DNA of 51,903 nt from Bacteroidota bacterium. Its GTDB lineage: Bacteria > Bacteroidota > Bacteroidia > Bacteroidales > B18-G4. The translations under genes and the position numbers were made by a program. The notes under the pieces were generated by a model. It had not been told where the DNA came from. It made no database searches and saw nothing but the letters and a program-made list of their open reading frames with translations. The first letter of the stretch is position 1. Each line of letters opens with the position of its first letter. The stretch spans positions 1 through 51,903 of the forward strand of contig JAHJRE010000088.1 in assembly GCA_018831055.1 (NCBI GenBank). The letters are read 5' to 3'. This document shows, one piece after another, positions 17,585 to 26,761 of the stretch.

Positions 17585-19471
17585 TTAAATAATACCCAGT
17601 TCTTTATTAAATTCCCTTAAGGTTTCCAGGACATTCGACCGGATATGGATAAAATGCCTGATGCCGGCTGCCTGCAACATTTCCAGGCTTTCTTTCGGGT
17701 AGCCGGCTATCACGACTATGGCACGATCATTCAGTTTGGCATATATCTCCGGGGCAATCACGGGATATTCCTCATCGGAACTACATATCACAACGATTTC
17801 CGCTTGCTGTTTCAGGGCAGCTTCCACTCCCTCGTCAATGGCAGCGAAACCAAGATTGTCGATAATCTCATAACCCGCACAGGCAAAGAAATTTGAGGAA
17901 AACTGTGCCCTTGCGATGCGCATCGAAAGGTTCCCGAAAGTGAACATAAATGCTTTCGGACGACCGCTCTTCAATGCATACTGATCGGTTTCGTAACGCA
18001 AACGCTCAAATTCCTGTGCTCCCCGGTATAACTTCAACGTCTCCGCCATGGCACCTGCCACTTTTTCGTCATCTTCTTCAAATACAGTCAGGTCAACCTC
18101 CTTGCTAATGTGTTCCCCGAAATTTGGGTACTGGTTTGTTCCCAGGATGACCTGTCTGCGCGTAGCAATATCTTTGTCTTTCTCCCTGGCCGTTTCTGCT
18201 ATTACTTCCTGAATGTATCCCTGCCTGAAGGCTTCGATAAAACCACCTTGGGATTCTACTTCCAGGAATAATCTCCACGACTCTTCGGCTATGGATGCCG
18301 TAAGGTTCTCAATATAATAACTGCCGGCTGCAGGATCAATGATCTTGTCGAAATAAGATTCCTCTTTCAGCAACAACTGCTGGTTACGGGCTATCCGCTC
18401 TGAAAAGTCGCCCGGCTCCTCAAAAATGCTATCGAAGGGTTTTACCGTTAGGGAATCTACCCCGGCAATGATTGCTGACATGGCCTCCGTTGTTGTTCGC
18501 AGCATATTCACGTAAGGGTCATAGAGGGTCTTGTTCCAGTCGAGTGTAACGGCATTCACCCTCATAAGTGCAATTTCATTATCCGACGGGCCGTATGCTT
18601 TTACTATGGATGCCCATAAAAGCCTTGCTGCACGGATCTTGGCAATTTCCAGGAAATAATTTGAGCCTGTGGCAAAGGTAAACTTGATGTTCGGTGCTAC
18701 CTGGTCGACAGAAACACCCGTATCTGTGAGCTGTGTGAGGTACTCAGCACCGCATGCCAGACTGAAAGCCAGTTCCTGGACAATCGAAGAACCGGCATTG
18801 CGGAACAGGGAACCGTTAACCTGTAAAACGCTGAAATGCTGGAAATGACGAGCAATATCGATCAAACGGCGAGCGGTATCAAAGCTTTCCTCCCGGCTCT
18901 GGTAAAAGGATCCCTTCAGCAGAAGATAACCCAATGGATCAAAATCAATGAATCCATGTATCTTCTGGAAATCCCGGTTATATTTTACAATCAGATCATA
19001 GTGGTGCTGCATGACCTGCAGAGCCTGTCCGGGCGGACAGGCGAAGTTGACCTCCACGATCTCGGCGAAAATGTTTTTCATCAGCCTGTCGAGGTCACTT
19101 TCAGTGTATTCCTTGTCCTCCAGGATAAAGCCCAGCGAATCTACGCCCTTCATCAGGATGTCGAGGGCTTTCCCGTTGGCTTTTTCAATGTCGTTTACCC
19201 GGATGTCCTGTCGGATATACCACTCGTTTGCAGTGGTTTTATCGCCCCTGACAAATGGAAATTCACCGGGGACCTCCATGAGGAACTCCAGTTCCGAAAG
19301 GTCTTCCTTCCTGTAATATGGCTTTACATCAAAGCCTTCCCCGGTCTTCCAGACCAGCTTTTTTTCATAATCCGCCCCCTTGAGATCGGCACGGATCAGG
19401 GCTTCCCACTCTTCCGTGCTTACCGGCGGAAACTCGCTGAAAAGTCTTGGTTTCTTTTCTTCCTGCGGCAT
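17585..19471 (-). CDS. Methylmalonyl-CoA mutase, small (non-catalytic) subunit
   Basis: A 628-residue partner of the catalytic subunit. It shares the mutase barrel (FVRGDKTT, WYIRQDI, IDPAAGSYYIENLT, a feature shared by both chains) and a C-terminal cobalamin-like Rossmann domain. As in known beta subunits, the cobalt-ligand motif is missing: where DxHxxG is expected the chain reads FGNLSMRIARAQFSSN. It lies directly upstream of the large subunit on the same strand. A TAATTTTG -7 element is about 60 bases before its ATG. Confidence 0.96.
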   Translation of the reverse strand: MPQEEKKPRLFSEFPPVSTEEWEALIRADLKGADYEKKLVWKTGEGFDVKPYYRKEDLSELEFLMEVPGEFPFVRGDKTTANEWYIRQDIRVNDIEKANGKALDILMKGVDSLGFILEDKEYTESDLDRLMKNIFAEIVEVNFACPPGQALQVMQHHYDLIVKYNRDFQKIHGFIDFDPLGYLLLKGSFYQSREESFDTARRLIDIARHFQHFSVLQVNGSLFRNAGSSIVQELAFSLACGAEYLTQLTDTGVSVDQVAPNIKFTFATGSNYFLEIAKIRAARLLWASIVKAYGPSDNEIALMRVNAVTLDWNKTLYDPYVNMLRTTTEAMSAIIAGVDSLTVKPFDSIFEEPGDFSERIARNQQLLLKEESYFDKIIDPAAGSYYIENLTASIAEESWRLFLEVESQGGFIEAFRQGYIQEVIAETAREKDKDIATRRQVILGTNQYPNFGEHISKEVDLTVFEEDDEKVAGAMAETLKLYRGAQEFERLRYETDQYALKSGRPKAFMFTFGNLSMRIARAQFSSNFFACAGYEIIDNLGFAAIDEGVEAALKQQAEIVVICSSDEEYPVIAPEIYAKLNDRAIVVIAGYPKESLEMLQAAGIRHFIHIRSNVLETLREFNKELGII

Positions 19472-19530
19472 GTTGTCTTATTTTCTTTTGAAATGATTTA
19501 AATGTCAGCATCATAGAAACCGACACCCGG

Positions 19531-19538
19531 CAAAATTA
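19531..19538 (-). promoter_or_regulatory. -7 promoter element of the mutase operon
   Basis: On the minus strand reads TAATTTTG, a perfect TAnnTTTG element about 60 bases before the small-subunit ATG. Confidence 0.55.
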
Positions 19539-19630
19539 CAACAATTACAGGAAGTGGGGCAAGGATGAGGAAATTTGTTGTTATTTAATTAACACCAGCC
19601 GTTCAACATCGGCATTCTGGTTTCGGAACA

Positions 19631-19664
19631 CAGATGACATCTCCCCCGGGGGAGATGTCATCTG
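19631..19664. repeat. 34-bp palindromic element, copy 2 (perfect)
   Basis: A perfect palindrome with arms CAGATGACATCTCCCCC and GGGGGAGATGTCATCTG. It is followed by TTAATGAA, as is copy 3, and marks the left side of the AT-rich island. Confidence 0.95.
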
Positions 19665-19779
19665 TTAATGAATGAAGTTTGCTCTTTTTCCTTTTCGGTT
19701 CAACAACCGCAAATTTTAACAAACTTTACTATATTTACAACTTGTCAAAATAGGCATCCATTTACTCACCATACAGAAA

Positions 19780-21858
19780 ATGAAAACCGTTATTTTTTCT
19801 TTTATCACAATTTTTGGTATATGTAACATTACACTTTCGCAATGGGTGTTACAAAGTCCTATTCCAACTAGCGAAACATTGTATGATGCTTGTTTTATAA
19901 ATAATTATACTGGATGGATTGCCGGTGACAACGGAAAAGTGTTTGTAACTTTCGATGGAGGATTAAATTGGGAGGATAGATCTTTGGATTCAATTACGTC
20001 ATCAATTCCTTGTATAATGTTTGTAGATGAAAATAATGGTTGGTTTGGCACGAGTACAGCTGATATTTTTTATACTCCTGATGGGGGTCTTACTTGGTTA
20101 CATCAAGGGAAAATATTTGACCATATAGTATTTGATATATTTTTTATTGATAATTTAAAGGGGTGGGCTGTTGGATCAAATAGCAAAATAATGAATACTA
20201 TTGATGGTGGAGTGAATTGGACTCTTCAACCCTCCTCAGTAGTTTATGCTCTAAAAACAATATTTTTTATCAATCAAGATACTGGATGGTGCGCTGGATA
20301 TAATGGAGAATATCATTATACCTTAAATGGTGGAAATACATGGAACAAAGGAAGTTTAGGAGCAATTGCCTCCTATAATTGTATCTATTTTTCGGATTAC
20401 TATAACGGATGGATTGTTGGTGAAAATGGAAAGGTTAAGTATTCAAATGACGGGGGCAATTGTTGGACAACTCAATATCCAAATATTATTGAAGATCTTA
20501 ATAGTGTATCTTTTGCAGATCATTTGAACGGTTGGGCGGTTGGGAATAATGGTTTCATAATATATACCAATAATTCTGGAGATGATTGGATCCAACAAAG
20601 TAATCCTATATCCTCTGATTTTCTGAATGTTCAATTTATAAATCAGACGACTGGATGGGCTGTTGGTCAATTTGGACAAATTATTAATACAGAAGATGGA
20701 GGGGAAAATTGGTTAGCTTTAACAAAGGGAAGCATTGAATATCTACAAAGTATTTTTTCTTTAAACAATAATATTGCTTGGGCTGCTGGTTATAACGGCA
20801 CAATTCTGAAAACTATTGATGCAGGTGAAAAATGGACAATACAGAATAATATAGGCAATGAGATTTTACATGATATATACTTTGCCGATGAAATGAATGG
20901 TTGGACAATAGGTAATAATGGTACTATTTTATTCACTCAAAATGGCGGAACAGACTGGAATATTCAGGCATGTAACTCTATTAATGATCTTTACACCATC
21001 TATTTCATTAATCCATCTACCGCCTGGATATGTGGTAGTATGGGAGAGATATTAAAATCAACAGATGGTGGTTTTAACTGGATAAGTCAGAATTCAGGAG
21101 TAACAAAAGATTTAAATAGCATTTGCTTTACAAATCCTAATCAGGGATTTATATGTGGTGAGGAGGGATTAATATTATATACAAATGATGCTGGATTAAA
21201 CTGGGAACAGCAGGAATGCCCAACATATTCTTCACTTAATGACATATTTTTTCTGAATGACTCTGTTGGTTGGATCGTTGGTAACAATGGTAAACTTTTA
21301 TTTACTCATAATAGTGGAGATTTTTGGGATTTAAAAATATTGCCAATTACATCATCTCTCAAATCCATATATTTCTTTAATGACTATAATGGATGGATTG
21401 CAGGATATGATGGAAAAATCTTCTATACACCCGATATAGGATTGAATTGGTATAGTCAACCAATTAATACTTCAAATAATTTAATGGATATTTACTTCTG
21501 TGATCATAACTCTGGATGGGTTGTTGGAGAATTGGGGAATATTTTTTATACTGATAATGGGGGGATAGTAGGATTCAATCAGTTAAAACAAAAAGAAGAG
21601 CTTGCTATTCTAACTATGCCAAATCCTTTTCATAATAAAGCAATAATTCAGATATACTCCAAGCAGGCTTGTGAATTTGAAATTAGAATTTATAATCAAT
21701 CCGGAAATATTTTGCATGAACAAATGATTAAGATATCAAACAATGATGTCCAAAAAATCATATGGAATCCATCCACTGATAATTGTTCTGGACTTATATT
21801 TATTACTATTAGAGGTTGCAATCAATCTTTAATTAAAAAAATGATATACATAAAATAA
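19780..21858 (+). CDS. Secreted YCF48/BNR-like repeat protein with C-terminal sorting-like domain
   Basis: A 692-residue exported protein. A signal peptide (MKTVIFSFITIFGICNITLS) is followed by 14 repeats of about 42 residues with the pattern GW-x(2)-G-x(2)-G-x-I-x(2)-T-x-DGG-x(2)-W, as in YCF48-like photosystem-stability and sialidase-BNR propellers; 14 repeats fit two seven-bladed beta-propellers. The last 85 residues (from NPFHNKAIIQIYS to the end) resemble a type IX secretion C-terminal domain: an early NPF, then IRIYNQSGN and a final strand. Base composition is far more AT-rich than the flanking genes, so it was probably acquired. Ligand or role unknown. Confidence 0.85.
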   Translation: MKTVIFSFITIFGICNITLSQWVLQSPIPTSETLYDACFINNYTGWIAGDNGKVFVTFDGGLNWEDRSLDSITSSIPCIMFVDENNGWFGTSTADIFYTPDGGLTWLHQGKIFDHIVFDIFFIDNLKGWAVGSNSKIMNTIDGGVNWTLQPSSVVYALKTIFFINQDTGWCAGYNGEYHYTLNGGNTWNKGSLGAIASYNCIYFSDYYNGWIVGENGKVKYSNDGGNCWTTQYPNIIEDLNSVSFADHLNGWAVGNNGFIIYTNNSGDDWIQQSNPISSDFLNVQFINQTTGWAVGQFGQIINTEDGGENWLALTKGSIEYLQSIFSLNNNIAWAAGYNGTILKTIDAGEKWTIQNNIGNEILHDIYFADEMNGWTIGNNGTILFTQNGGTDWNIQACNSINDLYTIYFINPSTAWICGSMGEILKSTDGGFNWISQNSGVTKDLNSICFTNPNQGFICGEEGLILYTNDAGLNWEQQECPTYSSLNDIFFLNDSVGWIVGNNGKLLFTHNSGDFWDLKILPITSSLKSIYFFNDYNGWIAGYDGKIFYTPDIGLNWYSQPINTSNNLMDIYFCDHNSGWVVGELGNIFYTDNGGIVGFNQLKQKEELAILTMPNPFHNKAIIQIYSKQACEFEIRIYNQSGNILHEQMIKISNNDVQKIIWNPSTDNCSGLIFITIRGCNQSLIKKMIYIK

Positions 21859-21881
21859 ATATATTAGGAAAAATAACAATT

Positions 21882-23753
21882 ATGAAGAAATTATTTTTCT
21901 TAGGAATGCTTTTCCCAATTTGTTTAGTTGGGCAGAATATAGATGATGCATACTCAGATCATACTGGACAAAGTAGATTTTCAGATTTCATTCCTCCTGG
22001 TTGGGATGGAGAATATCAAGTATTTTTAAAAGATATATACTGGAATTCTATATACAAAAATTACAATCAAGCTGCAAAATCCTTTAAAATGGAAATTGTT
22101 TCATTCCCATTTATACCAAAATATTTAGATGACAACGATACAAATACAAAGGTGAACTTACACTCAAACCTTTATGATTATAGATGTTTTGACGTACAAC
22201 TTGCAGAAGGTTATTCTTTTGGAGAACTTGAACAACATTATAATCAAGGTGGGGATGTTTATGATTATTGGGGATGGGGTTGGGATTATGGATATTGGAA
22301 TATATTTAGTAAAATAAAGAATAATTACATTTGTGATGATGAAGGTGTTTATAAAATGTGCAAGGGTGACTATGGTTTAATTAGTGCAGGGTTCTATGTA
22401 CCCATTCCATGTAGCAATGATAACCAAAAAGATGTTTGGTTTCCTCACACCATTATTAAGCATACAGTATATTTTCATTGTGGACCAAGTCTTGAAGATA
22501 ACATTGTTGACTCATTGTATTGGATTTATGACAATACTCGTGGCACTATGAAAGGATATCCCTTTGTTAGTACAAATGGTGGCGGTGAATTCAATGATTT
22601 TATTAATCCAACTATCGATGTTTGTTTTAGACCAACTTTTATGAATTGTAATTTTGTTTATAATCCTTTAGTACAAATAACAAATCATCCTGATTATGAT
22701 AGTGGTTGGCAACCACCTGAGGATGCATCTGGCTCTGTCAATTACTTTCCACCCGAAGAGGTATTGGAAAACTTTGACGTTTGCGAAACATATGAATTAT
22801 ACTACAATCCAAACCAACAGCCAATTAATAGCGGCTTTTTAGTTACGCCTTCGTGGAAATATGTTGATCATATACATCCCTGTTCATATGCATTATTAGA
22901 TGCTCCTCTACTAAATGCAAATGGTCAATATTGGGCTGGTTATGACGCCTCAGGATCAATACTTGAGGGCAAGGAACATGTCTATGAGATTAACAATAGT
23001 ATAGATTTAACATTAATAAACCCCTATGAAAAAATAATATATAATCCCTCACATGTATTTGTTAATGCTAATTTAACTTTCCCACGAGACTATAAATTTC
23101 TTACTTTACATGGCAAATATCCTGATAAGGATAATGAAGTACTTAAATATTATGAAGATTATTGGTATAACAAACCATTCATATTTGAATTTGAGCGATA
23201 TTATCCAACCCCAGTTAATAAGGATATTAATGCAGAGCCTTGGTCAACCTACCAACTGAATAATAGAATTGCAATTACTATTGAACCATGTACAATAATA
23301 ATGAATGCAAAATTTATAGGAACAGACAAAGAAGAGAAAGGGATCCTTATTTGTGATACAAACGCAGTATATGGGAATTGGAAATATGATAAAGAAACGA
23401 TTGAAATTATTCAACTTGCCCCTGGTCCTGATTGTGGCGAGGAACCAATTCCTGATCGAAATAATACTAATGCAATTCTTTTCTCTCATCAAGTTAGCAC
23501 AAGAAAAAAGGAGTTTATAAGGGTTTATAATAATCCTTCAAAAAATGTAAATATTGAACTTATTGACCCGTCTAGATTTAAGGCACCTATTATACAAATT
23601 ATTGACTCTTTTGGGAATAAGATCAAAATGATTGTAAATCCTCAAGAAGCAATTCATCTTTGTGATTATAAACTTTCGTCGGGAATTTATCTTGTATTAC
23701 TTTATGATATGGAAAGAAGGTTGGAATCAAAAAAAGTGATTATAACTTATTAG
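21882..23753 (+). CDS. Secreted protein of unknown function with sorting-like C-terminus
   Basis: A 623-residue protein I do not recognise. It has a signal peptide (KKLFFLGMLFPICLVG, cut before QNIDD). The middle is rich in Tyr, Trp and Cys, with an unusual aromatic stretch DYWGWGWDYGYW near residue 130, and contains no repeat or known catalytic motif that I can name. The last 80 residues (NNPSKNVNIELI, IQIIDSFGNKIKMI, SSGIYLVLLYD, KKVIITY) look like a type IX secretion sorting domain. It lies 23 bases after the YCF48-repeat gene, shares its AT-rich composition, and is probably co-transcribed with it. Confidence 0.72.
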   Translation: MKKLFFLGMLFPICLVGQNIDDAYSDHTGQSRFSDFIPPGWDGEYQVFLKDIYWNSIYKNYNQAAKSFKMEIVSFPFIPKYLDDNDTNTKVNLHSNLYDYRCFDVQLAEGYSFGELEQHYNQGGDVYDYWGWGWDYGYWNIFSKIKNNYICDDEGVYKMCKGDYGLISAGFYVPIPCSNDNQKDVWFPHTIIKHTVYFHCGPSLEDNIVDSLYWIYDNTRGTMKGYPFVSTNGGGEFNDFINPTIDVCFRPTFMNCNFVYNPLVQITNHPDYDSGWQPPEDASGSVNYFPPEEVLENFDVCETYELYYNPNQQPINSGFLVTPSWKYVDHIHPCSYALLDAPLLNANGQYWAGYDASGSILEGKEHVYEINNSIDLTLINPYEKIIYNPSHVFVNANLTFPRDYKFLTLHGKYPDKDNEVLKYYEDYWYNKPFIFEFERYYPTPVNKDINAEPWSTYQLNNRIAITIEPCTIIMNAKFIGTDKEEKGILICDTNAVYGNWKYDKETIEIIQLAPGPDCGEEPIPDRNNTNAILFSHQVSTRKKEFIRVYNNPSKNVNIELIDPSRFKAPIIQIIDSFGNKIKMIVNPQEAIHLCDYKLSSGIYLVLLYDMERRLESKKVIITY

Positions 23754-23836
23754 AAACCTTATTACTATTCAATCTTGGTGATCTGTTTCTAGCTGTTTAA
23801 GGATAAGGTCTGTAAGTTAGAAAAATATGTTTTAAT

Positions 23837-23870
23837 CAGATGACTTCTCCCCTGGTGGTGATGTCATCTG
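23837..23870. repeat. 34-bp palindromic element, copy 3 (degenerate)
   Basis: Arms CAGATGACTTCTCCCCT and GGTGGTGATGTCATCTG, the same length as copy 2 but with several mismatches. It is followed by TTAATGAA like copy 2 and marks the right side of the AT-rich island. Confidence 0.85.
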
Positions 23871-23938
23871 TTAATGAAAATTTAACAGTTATTTCTCCCA
23901 AGCTTCATTGAATCAATATTCAACTTTCTATAATTCCC

Positions 23939-24015
23939 AATTCTCCAGCACCCAGTTCCCCAGCACCCAGTTCCCCAGTACCCAGTTCCCCAGTACCCAG
24001 TTCCCCAGTACCCAG
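23939..24015. repeat. 15-bp tandem repeat array
   Basis: Four full units of CCCAGTTCCCCAGYA (from 23951, 23966, 23981 and 23996) with partial units on both sides. Each unit can be read as 7 plus 8 bases around CCCAGT. Confidence 0.95.
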
Positions 24016-24065
24016 CCCCAATAACCTGCATCACCCTATCCCCGTATCCAGTCGGCATCCCTCCC

Positions 24066-26234
24066 TTACTCCACCACCTCCATCTCTTCTACCAAATGCC
24101 CGGCTCCTGCGAACTTATCCATGATAAACAGGCAGTAACGGATGTCGAGGCTGATGTTGCGGCATTGTTCAGGGTCATAGACAATATCGCTCATGGTGCC
24201 TTCCCAGCAACGGTCGAAATTCAGGCCGATGAGTTCGCCGGTGGCGTTGATGACCGGGCTTCCGGAATTACCCCCGGAGGTGTGGTTCATGGCCGTGAAA
24301 CATACCCGCAAACTTCCGTCTTTATCTGCGTAACGTCCGTAATCCTCTTCCCTGTATAGCTCTTTTAGCTTGTCTTCAACCACATAGTCGTAAATATCTG
24401 GATTCTCCTTTTCCATTATGCCGTCGAGGGTCGTATAATAGCCGTATTCCACCCCGTCGGCCGGCGAATAATCCATGACAGGCCCGTAGGAAACACGCAA
24501 GGTGGAATTGGCATCCGGGTAAAAACGGCGCTCCGGCTCAAACTCCATCAATGCCTTCATGTATATGCGCTGGAGGCTGTCGGCCCTATCGTACAAAACA
24601 AAGATATCCGGGATGATCTTTTCCTGATAAACCGAGTAAATATCCGAAGCAAGCTTGTAAGCGGGGTCTTTCAGGATTTTCTTATAAGCAGATGGCTTAT
24701 AGGTATCCAGGAAGGAAAGGACTTTCTCTTCCGAAGCCAGGAAGGACTTTTCAAAGACCATTCCGGCATACGCCTTGATATCTCCATTATACTTCTTTGC
24801 AATCTCCCTGAATACAGTGGGTTGAAATTCCTGTTCCACCTGACGGTAATACTCAGTCAACAGGGTGATGAATACTTCCTTGTCAACCTTTTCCTGATAA
24901 TCTTTGAAATGCCGTTGCGCCGCAACATGATACGACTCAAGCAAGGTTGCCAACTGTGTGTCGTCCATTCCTTTTTCGCTTGCCTCAACCATCCTGCGGA
25001 ATCCAAGTGCATAACGGAGTATCTCTATCCTGAAACCCACTTCCGTTACATAGGTCATGGCTATATCAAGGGGTGTTATCTCCTCGTACACTTTTTCATA
25101 TTCAGGAAGCAGCTTGGCATATTTTTTTGCCCTCTGACTATCAGCTCCGGCCCATTCAATGAACTCACGTTCCTGCTGTTGCTTCCTTTCAATGATCCCG
25201 GTGCGGAGTATCCCACGGTTCTCCCCTATCCACTTTTTCCAGCTATTGGCTACCCCTGCCGATTTGGAGGCATATTGTATCCTGATCAGGTCATCCTGGT
25301 TAATGTATTTATTGTAAATATCCAGGACTTTCCCCCGCATTTCAATCCGTAATGGATTCTTATGTCCGAAAAGGGGTTCTATTGCAAATGAAGGAATATA
25401 TTGCTCAGTTGAGCCCGGGTAACCGAATACCATGGTAAAATCACCTTTATCAACACCTTTAAGGGATACAGGAAAGAAATATTTTGGTTTGTAAGGAACA
25501 TTCTTATCAGAATATGGCGCCGGTTTATTGTTTGAATCAGCATAAATCCTGAATACCGAAAAATCGCCCGTATGCCTGGGCCACATCCAGTTGTCGGTAT
25601 CCCCTCCGAACTTGCCAATATTGGAAGGCGGCGCACCCACCAGCCGTACATCTTTGAAAACCTCGTTAATAAACATATAATACTGGTTCCCATGATAAAA
25701 AGGCCTTATCACCACCTTGTACCCGGAGGTATCCTCCACGCTCCTCACGATAGCATCGATATGGCTGCGGACAATGGAATCCCTCACCTTCTCACGCATA
25801 TTGTCGTCTATTCCCTCCAGCACTCTTGCTGTCACGTCGTCCATCCTGACCAGGAAAGTGACCCTTAAACCCGGGTTGGGCAGCTCCTTTTCACGACTCA
25901 TGGCCCAGAAACCATCCGTAAGGTAGTCATTTTCCAGACTGCTGTGCCGTTGTATGGAACCATAACCGCAATGATGGTTGGTAAGCAACAGCCCCTGGTC
26001 GGAAACAAGCGCCCCTGTACACCCGCCACCAAAGATCACAATAGCATCCTTCAGACTGGTGTGATTGATGTTGTAAATGTCATCCGCACTGAGCTTCATG
26101 CCCATTTCCTGCATATCCTTCTCATTGTACTTCTTCAGAAGCATGGGTATCCACATACCCTCATCGGCTAAGGATATGGAAGGAATTGATATAGAAAGAA
26201 TAAACGTTAATAGTAAGACATTGATTTTCATCAT
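24066..26234 (-). CDS. S46 family dipeptidyl peptidase, predicted DPP11 type
   Basis: Exported serine peptidase that removes dipeptides from peptide N-termini, used by Bacteroidota to feed on peptides. A signal peptide ends near LADEG; the mature start DEGMWIP is typical of S46. Catalytic residues are visible: His in LTNHHCGYG (87-88), Asp in GGDTDNWMW (212-214) and Ser657 in GGNSGSPV. Arg675 follows the Ser by 18 residues, the same spacing as Ser655/Arg673 of Porphyromonas DPP11, whereas DPP7 has Gly there; a preference for Asp/Glu at P1 is therefore inferred. Length 722 is normal. It lies 43 bases after ridA on the same strand. Confidence 0.95.
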   Translation of the reverse strand: MMKINVLLLTFILSISIPSISLADEGMWIPMLLKKYNEKDMQEMGMKLSADDIYNINHTSLKDAIVIFGGGCTGALVSDQGLLLTNHHCGYGSIQRHSSLENDYLTDGFWAMSREKELPNPGLRVTFLVRMDDVTARVLEGIDDNMREKVRDSIVRSHIDAIVRSVEDTSGYKVVIRPFYHGNQYYMFINEVFKDVRLVGAPPSNIGKFGGDTDNWMWPRHTGDFSVFRIYADSNNKPAPYSDKNVPYKPKYFFPVSLKGVDKGDFTMVFGYPGSTEQYIPSFAIEPLFGHKNPLRIEMRGKVLDIYNKYINQDDLIRIQYASKSAGVANSWKKWIGENRGILRTGIIERKQQQEREFIEWAGADSQRAKKYAKLLPEYEKVYEEITPLDIAMTYVTEVGFRIEILRYALGFRRMVEASEKGMDDTQLATLLESYHVAAQRHFKDYQEKVDKEVFITLLTEYYRQVEQEFQPTVFREIAKKYNGDIKAYAGMVFEKSFLASEEKVLSFLDTYKPSAYKKILKDPAYKLASDIYSVYQEKIIPDIFVLYDRADSLQRIYMKALMEFEPERRFYPDANSTLRVSYGPVMDYSPADGVEYGYYTTLDGIMEKENPDIYDYVVEDKLKELYREEDYGRYADKDGSLRVCFTAMNHTSGGNSGSPVINATGELIGLNFDRCWEGTMSDIVYDPEQCRNISLDIRYCLFIMDKFAGAGHLVEEMEVVE

Positions 26235-26277
26235 CTTTAACTAATTTAGTAATTGCTAACGAATCTAATGATTTTGA

Positions 26278-26655
26278 CTACTTCACTGCAATGGTCTCAA
26301 TCTCAACCAAAACCCCAAGAGGCAACCTTACTACGCCATAAGCCGCCCTGGCAGGAGGATTATTTGGATAGTACTTCGAATAAATCTCGTTCATGGCAGC
26401 AAAATTATCCATATCGCTTAACAGGCAGGTGGATTTTACCACATCTTCGTATGAGTAACCAGCTTTTTCCAGGATGGCCCCGATGTTTTTCATAACCTGT
26501 TCCGTCTGTTCACGGATCCCTCCTTCCACGATCTTTCCTGTTTCAGGATTCATAGGGATCTGGCCCGAGATGAACAGCATCCCGTTCTTTTCAACTGCCT
26601 GGCTATACGGTCCAACAGCCTGTGGCGCTTTGTCGGTGTGAATGATCTTTTTCAT
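26278..26655 (-). CDS. ridA: RidA family enamine/imine deaminase
   Basis: A 125-residue YjgF/YER057c/UK114 protein that hydrolyses reactive enamines such as 2-aminoacrylate made by PLP enzymes. Seen: GPYSQAV (15-21), LFISGQIP (27-34), the PPARAAYGV motif with the carboxylate-binding Arg103, and the C-terminal VEIETIAV with Glu120. Full length, cytoplasmic. Upstream is a good -7 element; the S46 peptidase follows on the same strand. Confidence 0.96.
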   Translation of the reverse strand: MKKIIHTDKAPQAVGPYSQAVEKNGMLFISGQIPMNPETGKIVEGGIREQTEQVMKNIGAILEKAGYSYEDVVKSTCLLSDMDNFAAMNEIYSKYYPNNPPARAAYGVVRLPLGVLVEIETIAVK

Positions 26656-26673
26656 TTATTCAGATATTTAGAA

Positions 26674-26681
26674 CAAAAATA
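26674..26681 (-). promoter_or_regulatory. -7 promoter element of ridA
   Basis: Minus-strand TATTTTTG, a perfect TAnnTTTG match about 19 bases before the ridA ATG. Confidence 0.6.
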
Positions 26682-26701
26682 ATATTTAATCGCAGATCAG
26701 A

Positions 26702-26760
26702 AGATCGCAGATCGCAGATCGGAGATCGGAGATCGAAGATCGTTGTTCTCCGATCTTCGA
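26702..26760. repeat. Heptamer array (AGATCGN) and hairpin after lptD
   Basis: Six consecutive 7-bp units AGATCGC/AGATCGG/AGATCGA/AGATCGT at 26702-26743. Overlapping it, TCGAAGATCG (26733-26742) and CGATCTTCGA (26751-26760) form a perfect 10-bp stem with an 8-base loop directly at the lptD stop codon. Confidence 0.9.
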
Positions 26761-26761
26761 T

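Larger units (their letters stand above)
19472..19779. other. Intergenic region between divergent mutase and YCF48-repeat genes
   Basis: Contains the mutase promoter element at 19531-19538 and palindrome copy 2 at 19631-19664. The last 110 bases become AT-rich and lead into the island. I see no convincing promoter for the gene at 19780 and no coding sequence. Confidence 0.6.
23754..24065. other. Intergenic region with palindrome copy 3 and a 15-bp tandem repeat
   Basis: Separates the AT-rich island from the S46 peptidase gene, which ends at 24066 on the other strand. Contents are the palindrome at 23837-23870 and the tandem array at 23939-24015; no coding sequence is visible. Confidence 0.7.

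Noticed and set aside
17585-19471. Small mutase subunit as a broken catalytic gene because the DxHxxG motif is missing
   Set aside because: Loss of the motif is normal in the non-catalytic subunit of the heterodimer; the gene is full length.
19472-19630. Cobalamin riboswitch upstream of the mutase operon
   Set aside because: No B12-box-like sequence seen, and the leader after the -7 element is about 50 bases, too short.
23939-24015. Possible CRISPR array
   Set aside because: Units are 15 bp, directly adjacent and without variable spacers; no cas genes are nearby.
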